Positions 23,760 through 37,300 of a stretch of DNA of 64,000 nt are shown piece after piece. Each line of letters starts with the position of its first letter. Within the stretch, counting starts at the first letter, position 1. The stretch lies in NCBI RefSeq assembly GCF_031755915.1, contig NC_083381.1, forward strand, positions 5,158,501-5,222,500. The letters run 5' to 3'. Under the pieces are notes generated by a model. The model made no database searches and was not told the DNA's origin. It was given only the letters and a program-made list of their open reading frames with translations. Made by a program: the position numbers and the translations under genes. This DNA comes from Ziziphus jujuba. Taxonomy: Eukaryota > Streptophyta > Magnoliopsida > Rosales > Rhamnaceae.

Positions 23760-26700
23760 TGTCAGGACCCGTCCAAAATTCCTCACCGGAACCCTAGACA
23801 AGCCCTGATCCTAAGAAAATCCTATCGGACCCTCCAATGGAAAATCTGGCAGAACCTCCCCTAAGGGTTGGACTTACCACCAATTTCCTGCACTGAAAAC
23901 ACACTTCTATATACATCCCTTTATTCCTCCCACGTTACTACAATATAATTCCACAAATTTGCAGCATTCCAAAATAAATAACAGTAAATCAGTGCATAAC
24001 TAATAACTACATGTCCAATACAGTATACAGAGCATTATACCAATAAATGTGGAATTAATACAATGGCAGATACAGAAGCAATACAAGATGAAGGGAAAAA
24101 AGTGAAGAAATGCTTCTTGGACCTTCGACCACGAACTGAGACGTTGGACTCGCCCCGAATGATCAACGTCTCCTAACCTGGACCTAAGGGAACGGAATTT
24201 AAAAATATGAGATGCTAATCATCTCAGTGAGTGACCCTATCTACTGTACACTTTTAATATTAATAATATAACAATAAAAGGAATTTAATTAATCAATACC
24301 GAACAATTAAATAAATAAATAAATAATAACTAATTGAAGATAATATTTCTCTCAAAACTCTCACCATTCACTCGGTTGGAAAAGTTCTCCTTTTAAAACA
24401 TTTTCGCAAAACCCGTTATTCGTATTTCCCGAAAACCAAGGGATCAATTAATTTAATAAATAATAATTAAATCCAAATATAAATAAAATGTAATAAAATA
24501 TAATAAATAATTTTTGAACATTTTAGGGTTTGAAATTTCTATCTGAAAATTTATACTTGACGCACCACACCATATACCAGTGATGCCCTCCGATACCCAA
24601 CGTCCCGAGCACCGACTAGCGGGAAGGTTAAAGAGAGAAACTTGCATACGACGTTTCGGCGTCCCGACAGCGCCGCTGCTGAAACCGTCATCCCGGCTAC
24701 GGAGGGGGGCGTCTATGGCCAATATCAAACTTGCCTGCCCTCGGTCCAATGCAACTCATGGGAGACATAATAACTTGCGTGCTAACCACATATACAGCCA
24801 GAACACCAATATTGTATGAGTGCATCTAAAACCAATTATTAAATTTCTTATTACCGTACCGATTTTCCAAAAATCACCGTGGGAATTATACCATTTTTCA
24901 AACTCACCATCCCACATTTTCCTTTAACGTTTTCGGTACGAAACCATCGATAACAATATACCAATAAATTTTTCTCGTAGTACAAAGTCCAACAAATAAT
25001 ATTCCACGGGCATAATTATCAAATTTGAAACCATCAATTTAAACAAATATTTTCCTTAAAATATTTAAAAATCAAATTATGCCCAAAATAACATTAAAAC
25101 CACATATACAATTAATTAAATGAAGCCACCTTGCTCATGCGTGGTAAATATAATTAAATCACAATAATAAAAATCGAAAATTTCTTAATAACCCAAAATT
25201 CCGTTTAGCATCAATGGGTGTATATATATATATATATATAAAATAATATTTTTCCTACAATTATATTTAAATTCCACCACATGAGCATAATTCTAGATAT
25301 CAAATTAACACCATATAAACATAATTAATCACCCCAAAATAGTTTTAAAGGTGGGTCACTCACCTGGAGCACGCAATTAATCTAAGATCCTCCATGGGAT
25401 CAATTCCACGACGCACACGTGCTCCTAGAACAACAATTCACACACAGTCAAATAAATTAATATTTTATTCGGGTAAATAATACCCGGTACCCGGGGGGTT
25501 AAACACAACGTTAACCAAAATTAATGAGTAATATACCGAATTGAAGCTTGAGTGACGAGGATTACGAAGTGGCCGAAATCTCGCCGGAAAGCTTTCGGGA
25601 TTCAACTCTTCTATTCTCTCAAACCGTCGCGAATTGGAGGAAAAGGACACCAGATCTGGGTTCAGGGGGTCGGAATTAGTGGAGAAGGACCGGCGGTGCA
25701 ACTGGGTACTCGCCGGAATAGTGATTTCTCCGGTGAGCCGCCTCGGTCACGGGCAACCGTCGCCACTGGCGGCGCGTCCGGTGGCCGATGACTGAGATTT
25801 TTGGAGGTTTTGTAGATCAAGGGGAGAGGGTTCCAATGGGACCGACAGTGAGGCAAACGGAGGTCGGACGGCGAAGTGATCTGAGTTTGAAGATTTTCGG
25901 CCCCTCGCCGGAAAATACTCCGATCCTAGCGCGTTGGAGGTCCGGTAGCCGTGAAATTTGGTGGGCTGGCCTGAAATGAGGAGGTAGTGAGGGATGGCTG
26001 GCACGTCTGGCCTGAAAATGGCCAGAAATGGGTCAAATGGCGGTGGCCGGTGGTGGAGGGGAAAAATCATCGTCGCCGGAAAACGCTCCGATCCCGGCGC
26101 GTCGCCGGTCGGTTGGCCGTGAAATTTTGGGGGTTGTCCGGGAATGGAGAGGCACTCCTGCCTGGCCAGCGCGTGTGACAAGATTTGGCCGGAAAAGTTG
26201 GCAACTCCGGCGGCCGTTGGTTTTCTCTCTCCCTCTCTCTCTTTCTCTCTCCTCCCCCGCCGTTTTGCCAAAATAAAAGCCACCGTGGGTGACACTGTTC
26301 ACACACGTGGACCTCTCAGATGTCGACACATAGTGTCACTGTTCACTCAAGCCAGATATATTAAAATATTACGGTATTCGGAAAACTTCACATATCCATA
26401 ACTTTTTAACTAGATGTCCAATTTAAGCGTACCGCTAGTCTATGAACTCGTATCGACGAACACTTTACAATCATACAAAAGTCAAAGCAAAATTCTACAA
26501 CCATAAAAAGTCAACTCCCGGCACCTTTTGGACAATTTGAATCTCGACTTGTTTTACTCATAACTTTCAAACGGTAGCTCCGTTTTCGACGTGCTACTAG
26601 TCTACGAACTCGTGCCAACGTGTACTTCGTAACGGTACCTCAGTCAACCTAGAATTCTATCCGAGTCAAAAAGTCAACTTTTGACCCCTTGGTCAACGGT

Positions 26701-26761
26701 CAATGGTCAACCTCGGTCAAAGTTGGAAAATTTCCGTTGTATTTTGGGACGGGGTGTTACA
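23760..26761 (-). repeat. Large solo LTR, copy A (3.0 kb)
   Basis: Flanked by a perfect 5-bp duplication CATAT (23755-23759 and 26762-26766). On the minus strand it starts TGTAACACCCCGTCCC and ends GGACGGGTCCTGACA, with TG...CA borders and no internal retrotransposon region. Landmarks in minus-strand order: a U3-like segment with TCGATACGAGTTCATAGACT (about 26459-26440); a GC-rich CCGG-dense zone (about 26270-25560); a TATATTA box (about 25535); AATAAAATATTAATTTATTT just after; a splice-donor-like CAGGTGAGT (25366-25358); a ~270-bp GC block bounded by GTGCATC and GACGCAC-type inverted ends (24826-24559); and GATGATTAGCATCTCA (about 24226-24211). Frames in the GC-rich part are by-products of composition. 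Confidence 0.88.
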
Positions 26762-26766
26762 CATAT

Positions 26767-28067
26767 CATCTTTCAATTTACAGAGACATATAAAGCACAT
26801 TTACATAACTTATTAATTTAAGTATCAATTAAATATCAATAATATAAACAACACGTTAAATTTAAATTTCATAAAATAATCACAATTAATATAATAAATA
26901 TACTTAAAATAATCCATATAATACATTTACACCTTTCATTAATATAAACACCATGATTAATTAGATAGTTGTTGTAAATGTTTTATAACTTAAAAATAGA
27001 ATTTAAAAGAATATACCACCCATAGTATTAATGCTGCTTATTATTACTCTACCGCAGGTTCAGCCAAAGGTTTCGTTTGGATGCCTATAATACATCGAAA
27101 ACATTACTTCTACTTCCATAACAATAATATAAGTAATAAGGATTACAAATATATGTTTAAAGTCCTAAAATTGATCACCAATTGTCTAACTACACAACCA
27201 AATCCAATAGGCTATTGCCTAAAAATTGGGAATTTTCTAGTTATATTTAATATCATAAAATTAAGCATTCGTTTAGCTATCCCTAATCACTAATAACTCA
27301 AATGCACTAAGAATTACTTTAGAAAACTTTCAATTATAGTCCAATTTCATAGTATTTATAGAAATTAGCTTAAAAATCATAAAATTTTAAATATGCAACC
27401 ATATACCAAATGAAATCATGGGAGACAAGGATTAAGAATACTTAACTCAACTTAGCAAAACTTGCTGGCAATGGTTGAAAAGTGGATGGAAAAGTTTGAT
27501 CAAACTTCAAATCAACATAACTCTCAAACAGTTTGGAATTAGGAAGAACAGAGGCCATATTCGAAATCAGAGGGCTTAAAAGAGGGAGGATAGAGATATA
27601 GATTGGGTTGGGTTTGTTGAAAAGTAGCCAGGTTGTCGAAAAATTAAAATTGGCCATAGCAAGCTTCACCAGCTTGATCTAGGCTCGTTAGGCGTTGGCT
27701 AGGCATGAAAATTGGTAACCAAGATCGTCGGACAATGGGCTTTCATTGGGGCTAGCAGGTGTTGCACTACTTGATGGTATGCTGATCAAACACCAAATCA
27801 TGACCAAATAAAAGGTCAACCTTGAGTCCTACTTAGTCAATTTGATTCACACTTTATTCTGATCATAACTTCTCTATCTTAATTTCAAATTTTCCATGCA
27901 GCCAGTCTATGGACTTATGGTGGCATGCTTTTCATAATGATGCCTTGATCAAAATGAAGGTTCAATTGTATCAAAAAGTCAATTGTGGAACTGTTTGGTT
28001 AATCTTGATCAAACTTCATCAAAACGTTCAAAATTTTGACTTTTTTCTTGGTAAGGGATGTTACAGT
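26767..28067 (-). repeat. Old, decayed relative of the large LTR (partial)
   Basis: The right edge on the minus strand reads TGTAACATCCCTTACCAAG, like the start of the large LTRs. Further in (27840-27930) it keeps the order seen in their U3: repeated TTGACTTTTT/GGTCAAC strings, then CATAAGTCCATAGACTGGC and GAAGTTATGATCAGA. The rest, to 26767, is too diverged to place. The frame at 27442-27669 is not supported as a gene. Confidence 0.5.
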
Positions 28068-30452
28068 TACGATTAAAAGTTTATAGTCTTAAGGACATGT
28101 TGCTCGTTCTCCGAATGGGCCCCACATATTTGATTATAAATATTATTTTATAATATTTTATTCTTTTTAATTTTTATTTATTTAGGTATCTTAAAATCCC
28201 AAATGGGTTTGTTCATGTAAATGTATTATTATATATATATATATATATTATACTACTTAAAATTTATTTAAATAATGGAAAAGTTTGTGGTACTGGTGGT
28301 GTGATACACCAATACCCATATTGGACATATTCCAACCATTGGATGCAAGCCCAGTGGTGAGGACAAAAAAAAATGTAAGAAACTGGTTACCTTTCTTAAC
28401 AAAAAGTTGAAGCTTTTATATGGCGACCTGCTCCAAAAGGTAGAAATTAAAATTAAAATTTTATTTAGTTTAATTGGGATTGATTAGTTAAGCTGTTATT
28501 AGGCCCCAAGTTTGATTTTTTATAGGTTAATAATTGTGGTTTCATCGATACACCATAGCATAAAAATCATCGATACAAATTCATAGACTAGTGGCATGCT
28601 CAATTCTGAGTTATGGCTAGAAAGTTATTTTTCTGGAAAGTTTTTAAATATCAATATTTATTTATGTCCAAAACAGTCCTAGATGTTGTCATGGGGATGT
28701 CTGTCATCATTAAACAATTGAGAAGATATCTATTTTATCCTCAAAACACCTAAAACTAGTATGTTCACACCTAGACTCATGAGACCCAGTCAGATCCCAC
28801 GACTTATTTCCACAGCCAACCAAGTCAATGCTGTTTCATCTCTTTTCTGGCCAAACAATTGAACAATTTAATTTTTGGATCAATCAATTTAATAATGGAT
28901 AAATTTGTACTGTGTTTGGACATAATTAGATAAACTGGATAACACTGAAGTTGGATTAGTGTAATTATATGTTAGTGGATCCAATAGAAGGTTTAATTTT
29001 TATATATTGGTCTTTGGGTGAAGAACCATAATTTTGTGTATTAGCTATCTAAGGTTCACAATATACTTGGATTATTCGGTGTCCAATTTTAAAAATTTTA
29101 AAGTTATTTTAGGATATTGGTATGCATCCAATGTCTTTGGTTTAATTTTTTGAGCCTAAAGAATATTTTATTATTATGATATTGAAGGCACTCCGATGAA
29201 AGAGTTAGTTTTGAGTTGTGATCTGTGAGTGAGCTTTATTTTCTTTAGAAATTATGTGTTTAATTATATGTGATATATAAATTACTCTGTTATTGTCATT
29301 ACTTCTAGAATTAATTGAATTGTATGATTTATCACATGCTATAAAATAATTATCTAATTTATCATATTATATTTTACAAAAGCGATGGTTTGACTTAAAT
29401 AAATTCTGATTTATGGTTATGCAAGTATATATATTTATATGTTTATGTTGGAATATATGGAAACATCTTAATAAGATGATCATGGGTATTATTTAAATAG
29501 CTATATAAATACATTGGACTGGACTGTGGATTTCTGTGTACCGTACTCTACCATGGATGTGGATTTGTTAGACTATGATTACACATGCTTATTTGCCCAT
29601 CTATATTTTATTACTTCTTTTTTAAGGTTGAATGGGAGGTCCCAATCTATGACGACTCTAGGATGCCGAAGGTCACATTGACAATTTTCCTCTCCTCCAG
29701 TGATCAACAACACACCGGGATGCTAGTATAGTTAGGCAATACGTTATGGTAATGGATATGATATGCATGGTTATTGTTGTTACTCTATGGTTAGAATATA
29801 AGGTTATTAATATTTTGATTACCAATAATTATAATTTATAACTCATAAAAATATTATTTTATTACAAGATGTAAGATATTTTTTTATTTTAATTTCCATA
29901 TCCTACAATTTATGAAATTGTTACGTTGGGGATAATTAAAGGTTTTGTGAAAACTGTCAAAACAGAGAAGCTCTCAAAGAATCAAAGTGAGGTATTGAGA
30001 GAAATGATTTTTAAGAATAATATTTATTTTCACAACTACCATAACTTTTTACTCACTGAGCTCACCTCATGGTTTTTTTAAATTTTTTTTTTTAACTTAT
30101 CACTCACCGAGCTCGCCTCATGTTTTCTTTTTTTTTTTTAATTAACTATTTCACCTAGGCATCGGCTGATAGTTGGTGTGTAATATGCACAGGCACCATA
30201 TTCAAATCTGACACCTTTCTGCTGTTAATGTATAGCCTTTTTCTACTTTCTTACGAGACTATTAGACACTTGGTTTTATTTATCTTTGCACTCATTTACT
30301 TTCTTTTAATATACTCTGGTGGATTGACTTAATATATATGTTTATTCCTTTTTTTTTTTTTTTCCTCTTGAATTGAAACCTTTAATGAGTATAACTATGA
30401 TTTCAGAATTCCTATTAAAAACGGTTATTTTTTTATTTTATATTATTTGGTT
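28068..30452 (+). repeat. Mostly unassigned DNA with decayed large-LTR fragments
   Basis: No gene is supported. Around 28547-28640 the plus strand has TCGATACAAATTCATAGACT and TGGCATGCTC followed by GAGTTATGG, the U3 signature of the large LTR family. At 29640-29725 a GC-richer patch (TCTAGGATGCCGAAGGTCAC) resembles the family's GC block (GGGACGCCGAAGTGACCGC in copy B). These suggest a second old plus-strand copy. The remainder is AT-rich and featureless. Confidence 0.35.
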
Positions 30453-30457
30453 ATATC

Positions 30458-33131
30458 TGTAACACCCCGTCCCAAATCGCACCGGAATCTGTGCACGTTG
30501 ACCGAGGTTTACCGTTGACCGAGCGGGTCAAAAGTTGACTTTTTGACTCGGTGGGAATTTCGAGTTGACCAGGGTACCGTGGCGAAGTGCACGATGCCCC
30601 GAGTTCGTAGACTGGTAGCACGTCTAAAACGGAGCTACGGTTTGGAAGTTATGGACGAAACAAGTTGCGGTCCAAACTGTCCAAGGAGTGCCGGGGTTGA
30701 CTTTTTGTTTATGGGGCATTGAGCTTTGACCCGTACATGGTTGTGAAGTGCTCGTCGATATGAGTTCGCAGACTAGCGGCACGCTCAAAACGGACATCCG
30801 GTTAAAAAGTTATGGACGTTTGAAGTTTACCGGATACCGTATTATTTTAATGTTTTTGGGTCGGTGAACAGTGAAATGCCACGTGTCAGCTTCTGATTGG
30901 TCCACGTGGCATGAACAGTGTCACACAGGGGTTTTTATTTGTTAAAACTCTCGGGGAAGAGAGAGAAAGAGAGAGGAGAGAGAAAGAGAGAGAGAGAGAC
31001 CGCCGGCCACCGGAGTTTTTCCACTGTTCCGGTCGATCTACAGTACACGCACCGGCCAGAAAGTTTCCCCTCCCCATTTTCGGAAAAACCTCCAAATTTC
31101 ACGGCGAATGGCCGCCGGACGTGCCCGAATCGGACCTCCGAAGATCGGCGGCGAGTTTTACCCCTCCACCGCCGGCCACCGCAAATCGACCCTTTTCCGG
31201 CCATTTTCCGGAAAGTACTGTTCCGGTGAGTACCCGAAATTCCGGCCAGCTCTAGTCCGCAGTGTTCGACCTCCTGAACCCGAATCCGGCTTCCGTTTCC
31301 GCCAATTTGCGACAGTTTGGGAGAACTGCGGAGCCGAAATCCGAAAAAGCTTTCCGGCGAGATTCCGACCCCGTCGGGTCCGATCACCGGAAAGTAAGAC
31401 CGAATCCGTGATCCTCATCACGCGAGCTTCGATTCGGTATATAACTCGTAACCCTTAGATGTCGTTGCTGTTCGCTCCCCGGAATTACCCGAATAAAATA
31501 TTAATATTTTTGGTTTGTGCACTGTGGTTGTTTAGGTGCATGCGCGAGTAGCGGAGTCGATCCCGAGGAGGATCTTAGTTGATTTGCATGCTCCAGGTGA
31601 GTGACCCACCTTCAAAAATTATTTTGGGCAATTAATTATATTTAATTGGTATTTAAATTGGTATTTAAATTATGCTCATGTGGTGTGGTTTATTTATGGT
31701 TTATTGTGGTTTAATTTATTTATTATGCATGAGCAAGGTGTATTTTGGTAATATTTGTATGTGGTTTAAAATTTGATTTTCCGGGCATAATTGGGTTAAA
31801 TATTTTACGGAAATATTGGTTTAAATTTTATAAATTATGCCCGCGGTATTTTTATGGTTGCATCTCGTACTTCGAGAAAATTGTGGTTTGTTGTTATCAA
31901 TGTTTCGTACCGGGTTGTTTAAATAAAAATATGTGGGATGGTGTTTTGTGAATATATGGTATACTTCCCACGGTGGTTTTTGGAAAAACGGTACGGTTGG
32001 TTACTTATGTTTATTTTTAGACGCACTCATACAGTATTGGTGTTCTGGTGTATGGTGTATGGACACGTGGTAGTGCGCGGTTATTATCTGGTTTAGCGCA
32101 CGGTTTTTACTTCACCCGTGAGTTGCCATTGGACCGTGGGCAGGCAAGTTGTTATTGGCCACAGCCGCCCCCCTCCTTGGCCGGGTGATGGTTTTTAGCA
32201 GTCAGTACTGCCGGGACGCCGAAGTGACCGCTGCAGGTTTCTCTCTTTAACCCCCCGCTAGTCGGTGCTCGGGACGTTGGGTATCGGAGGGCATCACCGG
32301 TATATGGTGTGGTGCGTCAGGTGTAATTGTCGGTGTAAATTGCAAATAATGGTTTAAACCCCAAAGGTGTTCAAAATTATTTACTATAATTTATTATATT
32401 TTTATTATATATTGGGGTATGTTTTTATTTATTTATTGTGTATCAAATGGTTTAGTCCCTTGGTTTTTGGGAGGTATGTACATTGGGTTTTGCGAAAAGG
32501 TTTTAAAGAGGGAACATTTCAAACGGAGCTTTGGTGAGAGTTTTGAGGGAAATTATTATTTTCCAACAGTTATTATTATTTATTTATTAATTGCTGGTAT
32601 TTGTTCTATTCCTTAATTGTTATTACTATTATTTTTATTATCGCAAAAAGGTGTTCAGTAGTTCGGGTTACTCACGGAGATGATTAGCATCTCACACTCT
32701 TAAATTCTGTTCCCTTAGGTGCAAGTGGTGGTAGACGTTCTTCCGGAGCGAACCAAGTTTTCCGCTGCTGTTGTGTTTCGAGAAGTACTTCTGTACTCTT
32801 TCATTTCAGTGTATTATTTCTTTTCAGCCTTGTTGTATTTTTGTTGTTTAGCACTTCTTAAAGCTCTGTATACTATTGGGATACTTCTGTTTTATTTATG
32901 CACTGGACTGTTGTTGCTTTTGAGAAGTGCTGGAATTTGTGGAACAGTTTGTAGTTTGTGGGAGGAATAAGGGGATGTGTATAGAAGTGTGTTTTCCGTG
33001 CAGGTAATTTGTGGTAAGTAAATCCCTTAGGGGAGGCTCTGTCGGATTTTCCGTTGGAGGGTCCGGTAGGGTTTCCCTGGGATCAGGGCTGTCTAGGGTT
33101 CCGGGGAAGGAATTCTGGACGGGTCCTGACA
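30458..33131 (+). repeat. Large solo LTR, copy B (2.7 kb)
   Basis: Perfect 5-bp duplication ATATC (30453-30457 and 33132-33136). Begins TGTAACACCCCGTCCC, ends GACGGGTCCTGACA. Contains the U3 signature (GAGTTCGCAGACTAGCGGCA near 30762), a GA-rich run then a CCGG-rich zone (30950-31400), TATATAA at 31438-31444, AATAAAATATTAATATTTTT near 31492, CAGGTGAGT at 31594-31602, and a GC block bounded by GACGCAC (32020-32026) and GTGCGTC (32312-32318). Also an acceptor-like CCCTTAG (about 32712-32718) and GTGCAGGTAATTTGTGG near 32999. No retrotransposon proteins. Overlapping frames on both strands at 30886-31458 are not genes. Confidence 0.88.
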
Positions 33132-33136
33132 ATATC

Positions 33137-34339
33137 CGATTCATGGAAAGATTCCATTGAACTCTCTGTATCAATTCAGTTGGATTTCCTTAGACTTGGC
33201 CATCTTGGATGCCTGGAAAGGGCACCGGAAGTGATCTCCTCCTTTATTTTTGTTATAAATAAAAAATTAAAACCCTTTTTAATGGCCATACTTACCAAAT
33301 AAATACATCTTAGTTATATTAACAATTAGAAACAATTGCTATTATATAGAGAATGAAATAAGACAAAACGATTAACTTATCAATTTGAAAAAAAAAAAAT
33401 GGTATTTTTAACAAAATGGGTAACTACTATTTAACCAAATAATATGACTATAATTTTCGTAGGGAGAGATTATAGTGCTAATGCCAAGATCAATCCTAAG
33501 ATTTTAAGTGCCCTATACAAAGTTTAAAAGAGTGCCCATTTTTCATTTTTTTCCCCCCTCAAAACCTCTTTCATTTATTTAGAAATATAAGTATAAAACA
33601 AATAATTGTATTAACTTACAGTTTAAATTTTGTAGTTTTTTTTTTTTTTTTTTGTCTATGTTTCTATCAAGAGTGTCTTTTGGAGATTGTAGTAACTTTT
33701 AATTTCCTCTTTTTCTTTTGTTTTACATATCCAAGTAATTGTTTTCTAGGACACATTTCACTTTTTATTGCAAAAGGAAAAAAAAAAGAAAAAGAAAAAG
33801 AAAAAAGGAAACAACAAAATAAAATAAAATAAAACAAATAGAAATAAATAGGGAAGATTAGAAATATAAAACCTGATTTATTATAAAACAAAATCAGAGA
33901 CACATAGGAACAAAAATTTTATAATTGTGTTGCTTATAGATAGGAGCAAAAGCGCATGAAAAAAATTGTAAGACACATAATTATGGAGAAGATGAAATCC
34001 TTTCTTTTCCTTTTATTTTATTTTATTTCTTTTAATAGAATAAAATTTTCCAAAAAGCTATTGATTTTAGTATAAGCCAGTTAGGAATAAATAATATATC
34101 TATTTTAATTTATTTAATCAAATGAAGTTGACTCAATTGGTATACCATTCACACTTATATATGGAAAGTTATGGATTAAACACATTAGATGAAAAATAAA
34201 ATAAAATAAAATAAATATCTATTTTCTTCTTTCAATAAAGGCTTCATAGAAAAACACCAAGATTTTGAAATTTTAACTGAGTTTAACCAACTAGATTATT
34301 TGTGAGTTTCATATTTGACTTGTTGTAAGTTAAGGTTTT
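33137..34339. other. No supported gene
   Basis: AT-rich spacer between two solo LTRs, with T and A homopolymers (about 33637-33653 and 33777-33810) and repeated AAATAAAATA. A short moderately GC-rich piece at 33140-33240 may be repeat-derived but could not be matched. Confidence 0.4.
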
Positions 34340-34344
34340 GGTTT

Positions 34345-37300
34345 TGTAACACCCCGTTCTGAAATACATCAGAAATTTTCACGTTGACTGAGGGTTGACC
34401 AATTTTGACCGTTGACCAAGTGCATCAAAATATTGACTTTTTGTTCAAAGGGAATTTTTCACTGACAAAGGTACCATTGCAGAGTACGCATCAGACCGAG
34501 TCCGTAGACTAGTAGCACGTTGAAAATGGAGCTACGGTTTGAAAGTTATGAGCGAAACAAGATATGATCTAAATTGGTCAATGGATCTAGAGTTGACTTT
34601 TTATTTGCATAGAATTCGATGTTGACCCATGGATCATATGGAAGTGCTCATCGATACGACTTCGTAGACTGGTGGCATGCCTAATTTGGACATACCGTTG
34701 AAAAGTTGTGGGTCTGTAAACTTATATCTATTTTTCCCAAGACTGATATTATCAGGTAATAAAATATTCAAAGAGTCTTTGATTTGAGCCATATGTCACC
34801 AGTAGGGTTATACCACATACCACATTTATAAAGTGCCACATGTTATCTCAATAAAATATCATATTATTTTATTATTATTTTATCAAAAAATATTATTTTA
34901 TTATTTTATTAATTTTCTTTTCCTTTCTTTTCTTTTTTCTTTCTCTTTCTCTATTTCTTTTTCTTTTCCCTTTATTTTTCTTCCCCCACGTGAAAAAGGG
35001 GAGGGGGAGCAATTATTCTTCTTCTTGCTCTCTCTCTCTCCCTCCTTCTCTCTTCATTCTGGGTTCCCATCGATCGGAAGATTTTCGACCGTCATTAGCT
35101 CACACGCGCTGGCTGCCAACGTAGCCCATTAGTTAGTGAGCTCGGCCATGAAATTTGGCTACTTGTTGGCCGGTGACGCGCCTAGAATGGCTGGCGAAGC
35201 CGGCGGTAGCCCATTTTAGTTTTCCGGCGATTTTGCCATTTTCCGGCCAACCCAGTCCGATTTCATACCCTTTCCCCCTATTTTGGTCCTCTTGGTTTCA
35301 AATATGGCCCCCATTTGTCCAGATTCTCGTTCATTTAAGAGATACATTAAATTGAAGCTCGACCAAAACTTCTCGGTCAAATTCCGACCATCTCTGGCGA
35401 TGGTGGGACAAATTGAAGGTATATTCTTGACGTCTTCATCATAAGCTTCGATTTGGTACCTTATTCGTGAATTATAATTGAGTATCTTGAAAGATGCCAT
35501 TTTTGGATAAAATATTATTATTTTAATATGGTAGTCTGAAAGATGTACTGTTTAATATTTAAGTAATTGTTATTTATATTGAAGATGTTAAATTATGTTG
35601 AATTGCATAAATATGGGTTGAATTAATATTTCTGAAATTGGGAAGCTGTTAAATTTGAAAGTGCTATTAAATTATTGTTAATTTTACTATGAAGTTACTG
35701 TGAGGATATGGTATCTAATAGAATATATGTGTTTTTTTATATTCTTAATTATATGTGGTTCTATTGATTTTTGGTATGAATTAACTTGAAGGTTTGAGGA
35801 ATTGATTATATTGAATTATTGTGGCCAAAACTATATTTATGAGTTTGATAATTTATTTATGCATGGAGTTTTATGGATTTGATAAAAATGCATAAATTTA
35901 AACGTATATTGTTATAAATTCAAATTTTATAATATTATATTATGTTACAATAAAAATATGATATTATAAAATTTTATCGATTTTCGATGCACCATACACG
36001 TATCGGTGTTCTGTAGTTGTGGATGTGATTAGCATGCGGGTGTAGTGTGATGAGCATGCAGGTTTATACTCTCCCATGGTTGCCATTGGACCGAGGGCAG
36101 GCAAGTTTGAGATTGGCCATAGCCGCCCCCCTCCGTGGCTGGGATTGAGTTTATAGCATCAACAGTGCTGGAACGCCAGGGCGGCCTGGATGCCGATTTT
36201 CTCTCTATAATCTCCCCGTCAATTGGTGCCTTAGAATGCTGGGCATCTTCGGGCACCACTGGTATATAGTATGTGCATCAAGTATTTTTTAGGTATATAT
36301 ATATATATACATATTTATGTCAGATTATATTATGTTTTATATACCACAGCGTACGGGGCGAGGATCCGATGTAGTCCATGTAGAGATAGCCTCGTATATA
36401 TGTTGCCTACAAATCCAAGAGATCGGATGGCGAATTTAGGCAACCACCCCGGACTGTATGGGTAGCAGAGTATCAGCGACAGTTGGAATCATGGATCACA
36501 CAGTATGTTAGATGGTATCATATATATCTCCGTTACGATTGTGCATATTTTATTATGTGTTACAGATTTTAAGATAATATTTTATCTTATGCTACCTTGT
36601 CTATTCGTAATCTGATTTCTTACTATTGATTCTATTATATATTCTTATTATTATTAATAAATTTTATCATCATTATTATCATATGATAACTTTGAACAAG
36701 TATTACAACCTACGGGTGAGAAAGATAGCCATTGGACAGGTGTGGTTATGTGATAGCCCTTGGCAGGTGTGGTTATGTCATAGCCATTGGGCAGGTGTGG
36801 TTATGTGATAGCCCTTTGCAAGTGTGATTATGTGATAGCCATTGGGCAGGTGTGGTTATGTGATAGCCCTTTGCAGGTGTGATTATGTGATAGCCATTGG
36901 GCAGGTGTGGTTATGTGATAGCCCTTGGCAGGTGTGATTATGTGATAGCCATCGTGCAAATGAGGTTATATGATAACCTTTGAATATGTATGGTTATACA
37001 TAGCCGTCAGACGAATTGTATTAATATAGTTATCATTATCATTAAAATATTTATTATTATTATTGTTGGTGTGGTGATTGATTTGTACACCTCTTTTTAT
37101 ATTATGCATTGGTATATTTGTAAAATGACATTTGAAATGTATTTGAATTTGCAGCATTAAGTGGGTGGTGTGGGCGGACATGAATGTTTCAAGGTATATT
37201 TTGGTTGTTTATTTGGTAAATTATTCCTATTGCATATATGTGTATGTTTTATACGATCTGTCATCGAAGTGCTGCAATTTATGGAATTTATTTGTAGTAA

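Noticed and set aside
25465..26401. Many overlapping frames of 60-180 codons on both strands
   Set aside because: They fall in the GC-rich CCGG-dense part of a solo LTR, overlap each other on opposite strands and are not conserved in frame among the other copies.
30886..31458. Frames up to 150 codons on both strands
   Set aside because: Same GC-rich zone of LTR copy B; composition lowers stop frequency, with no domain wording.
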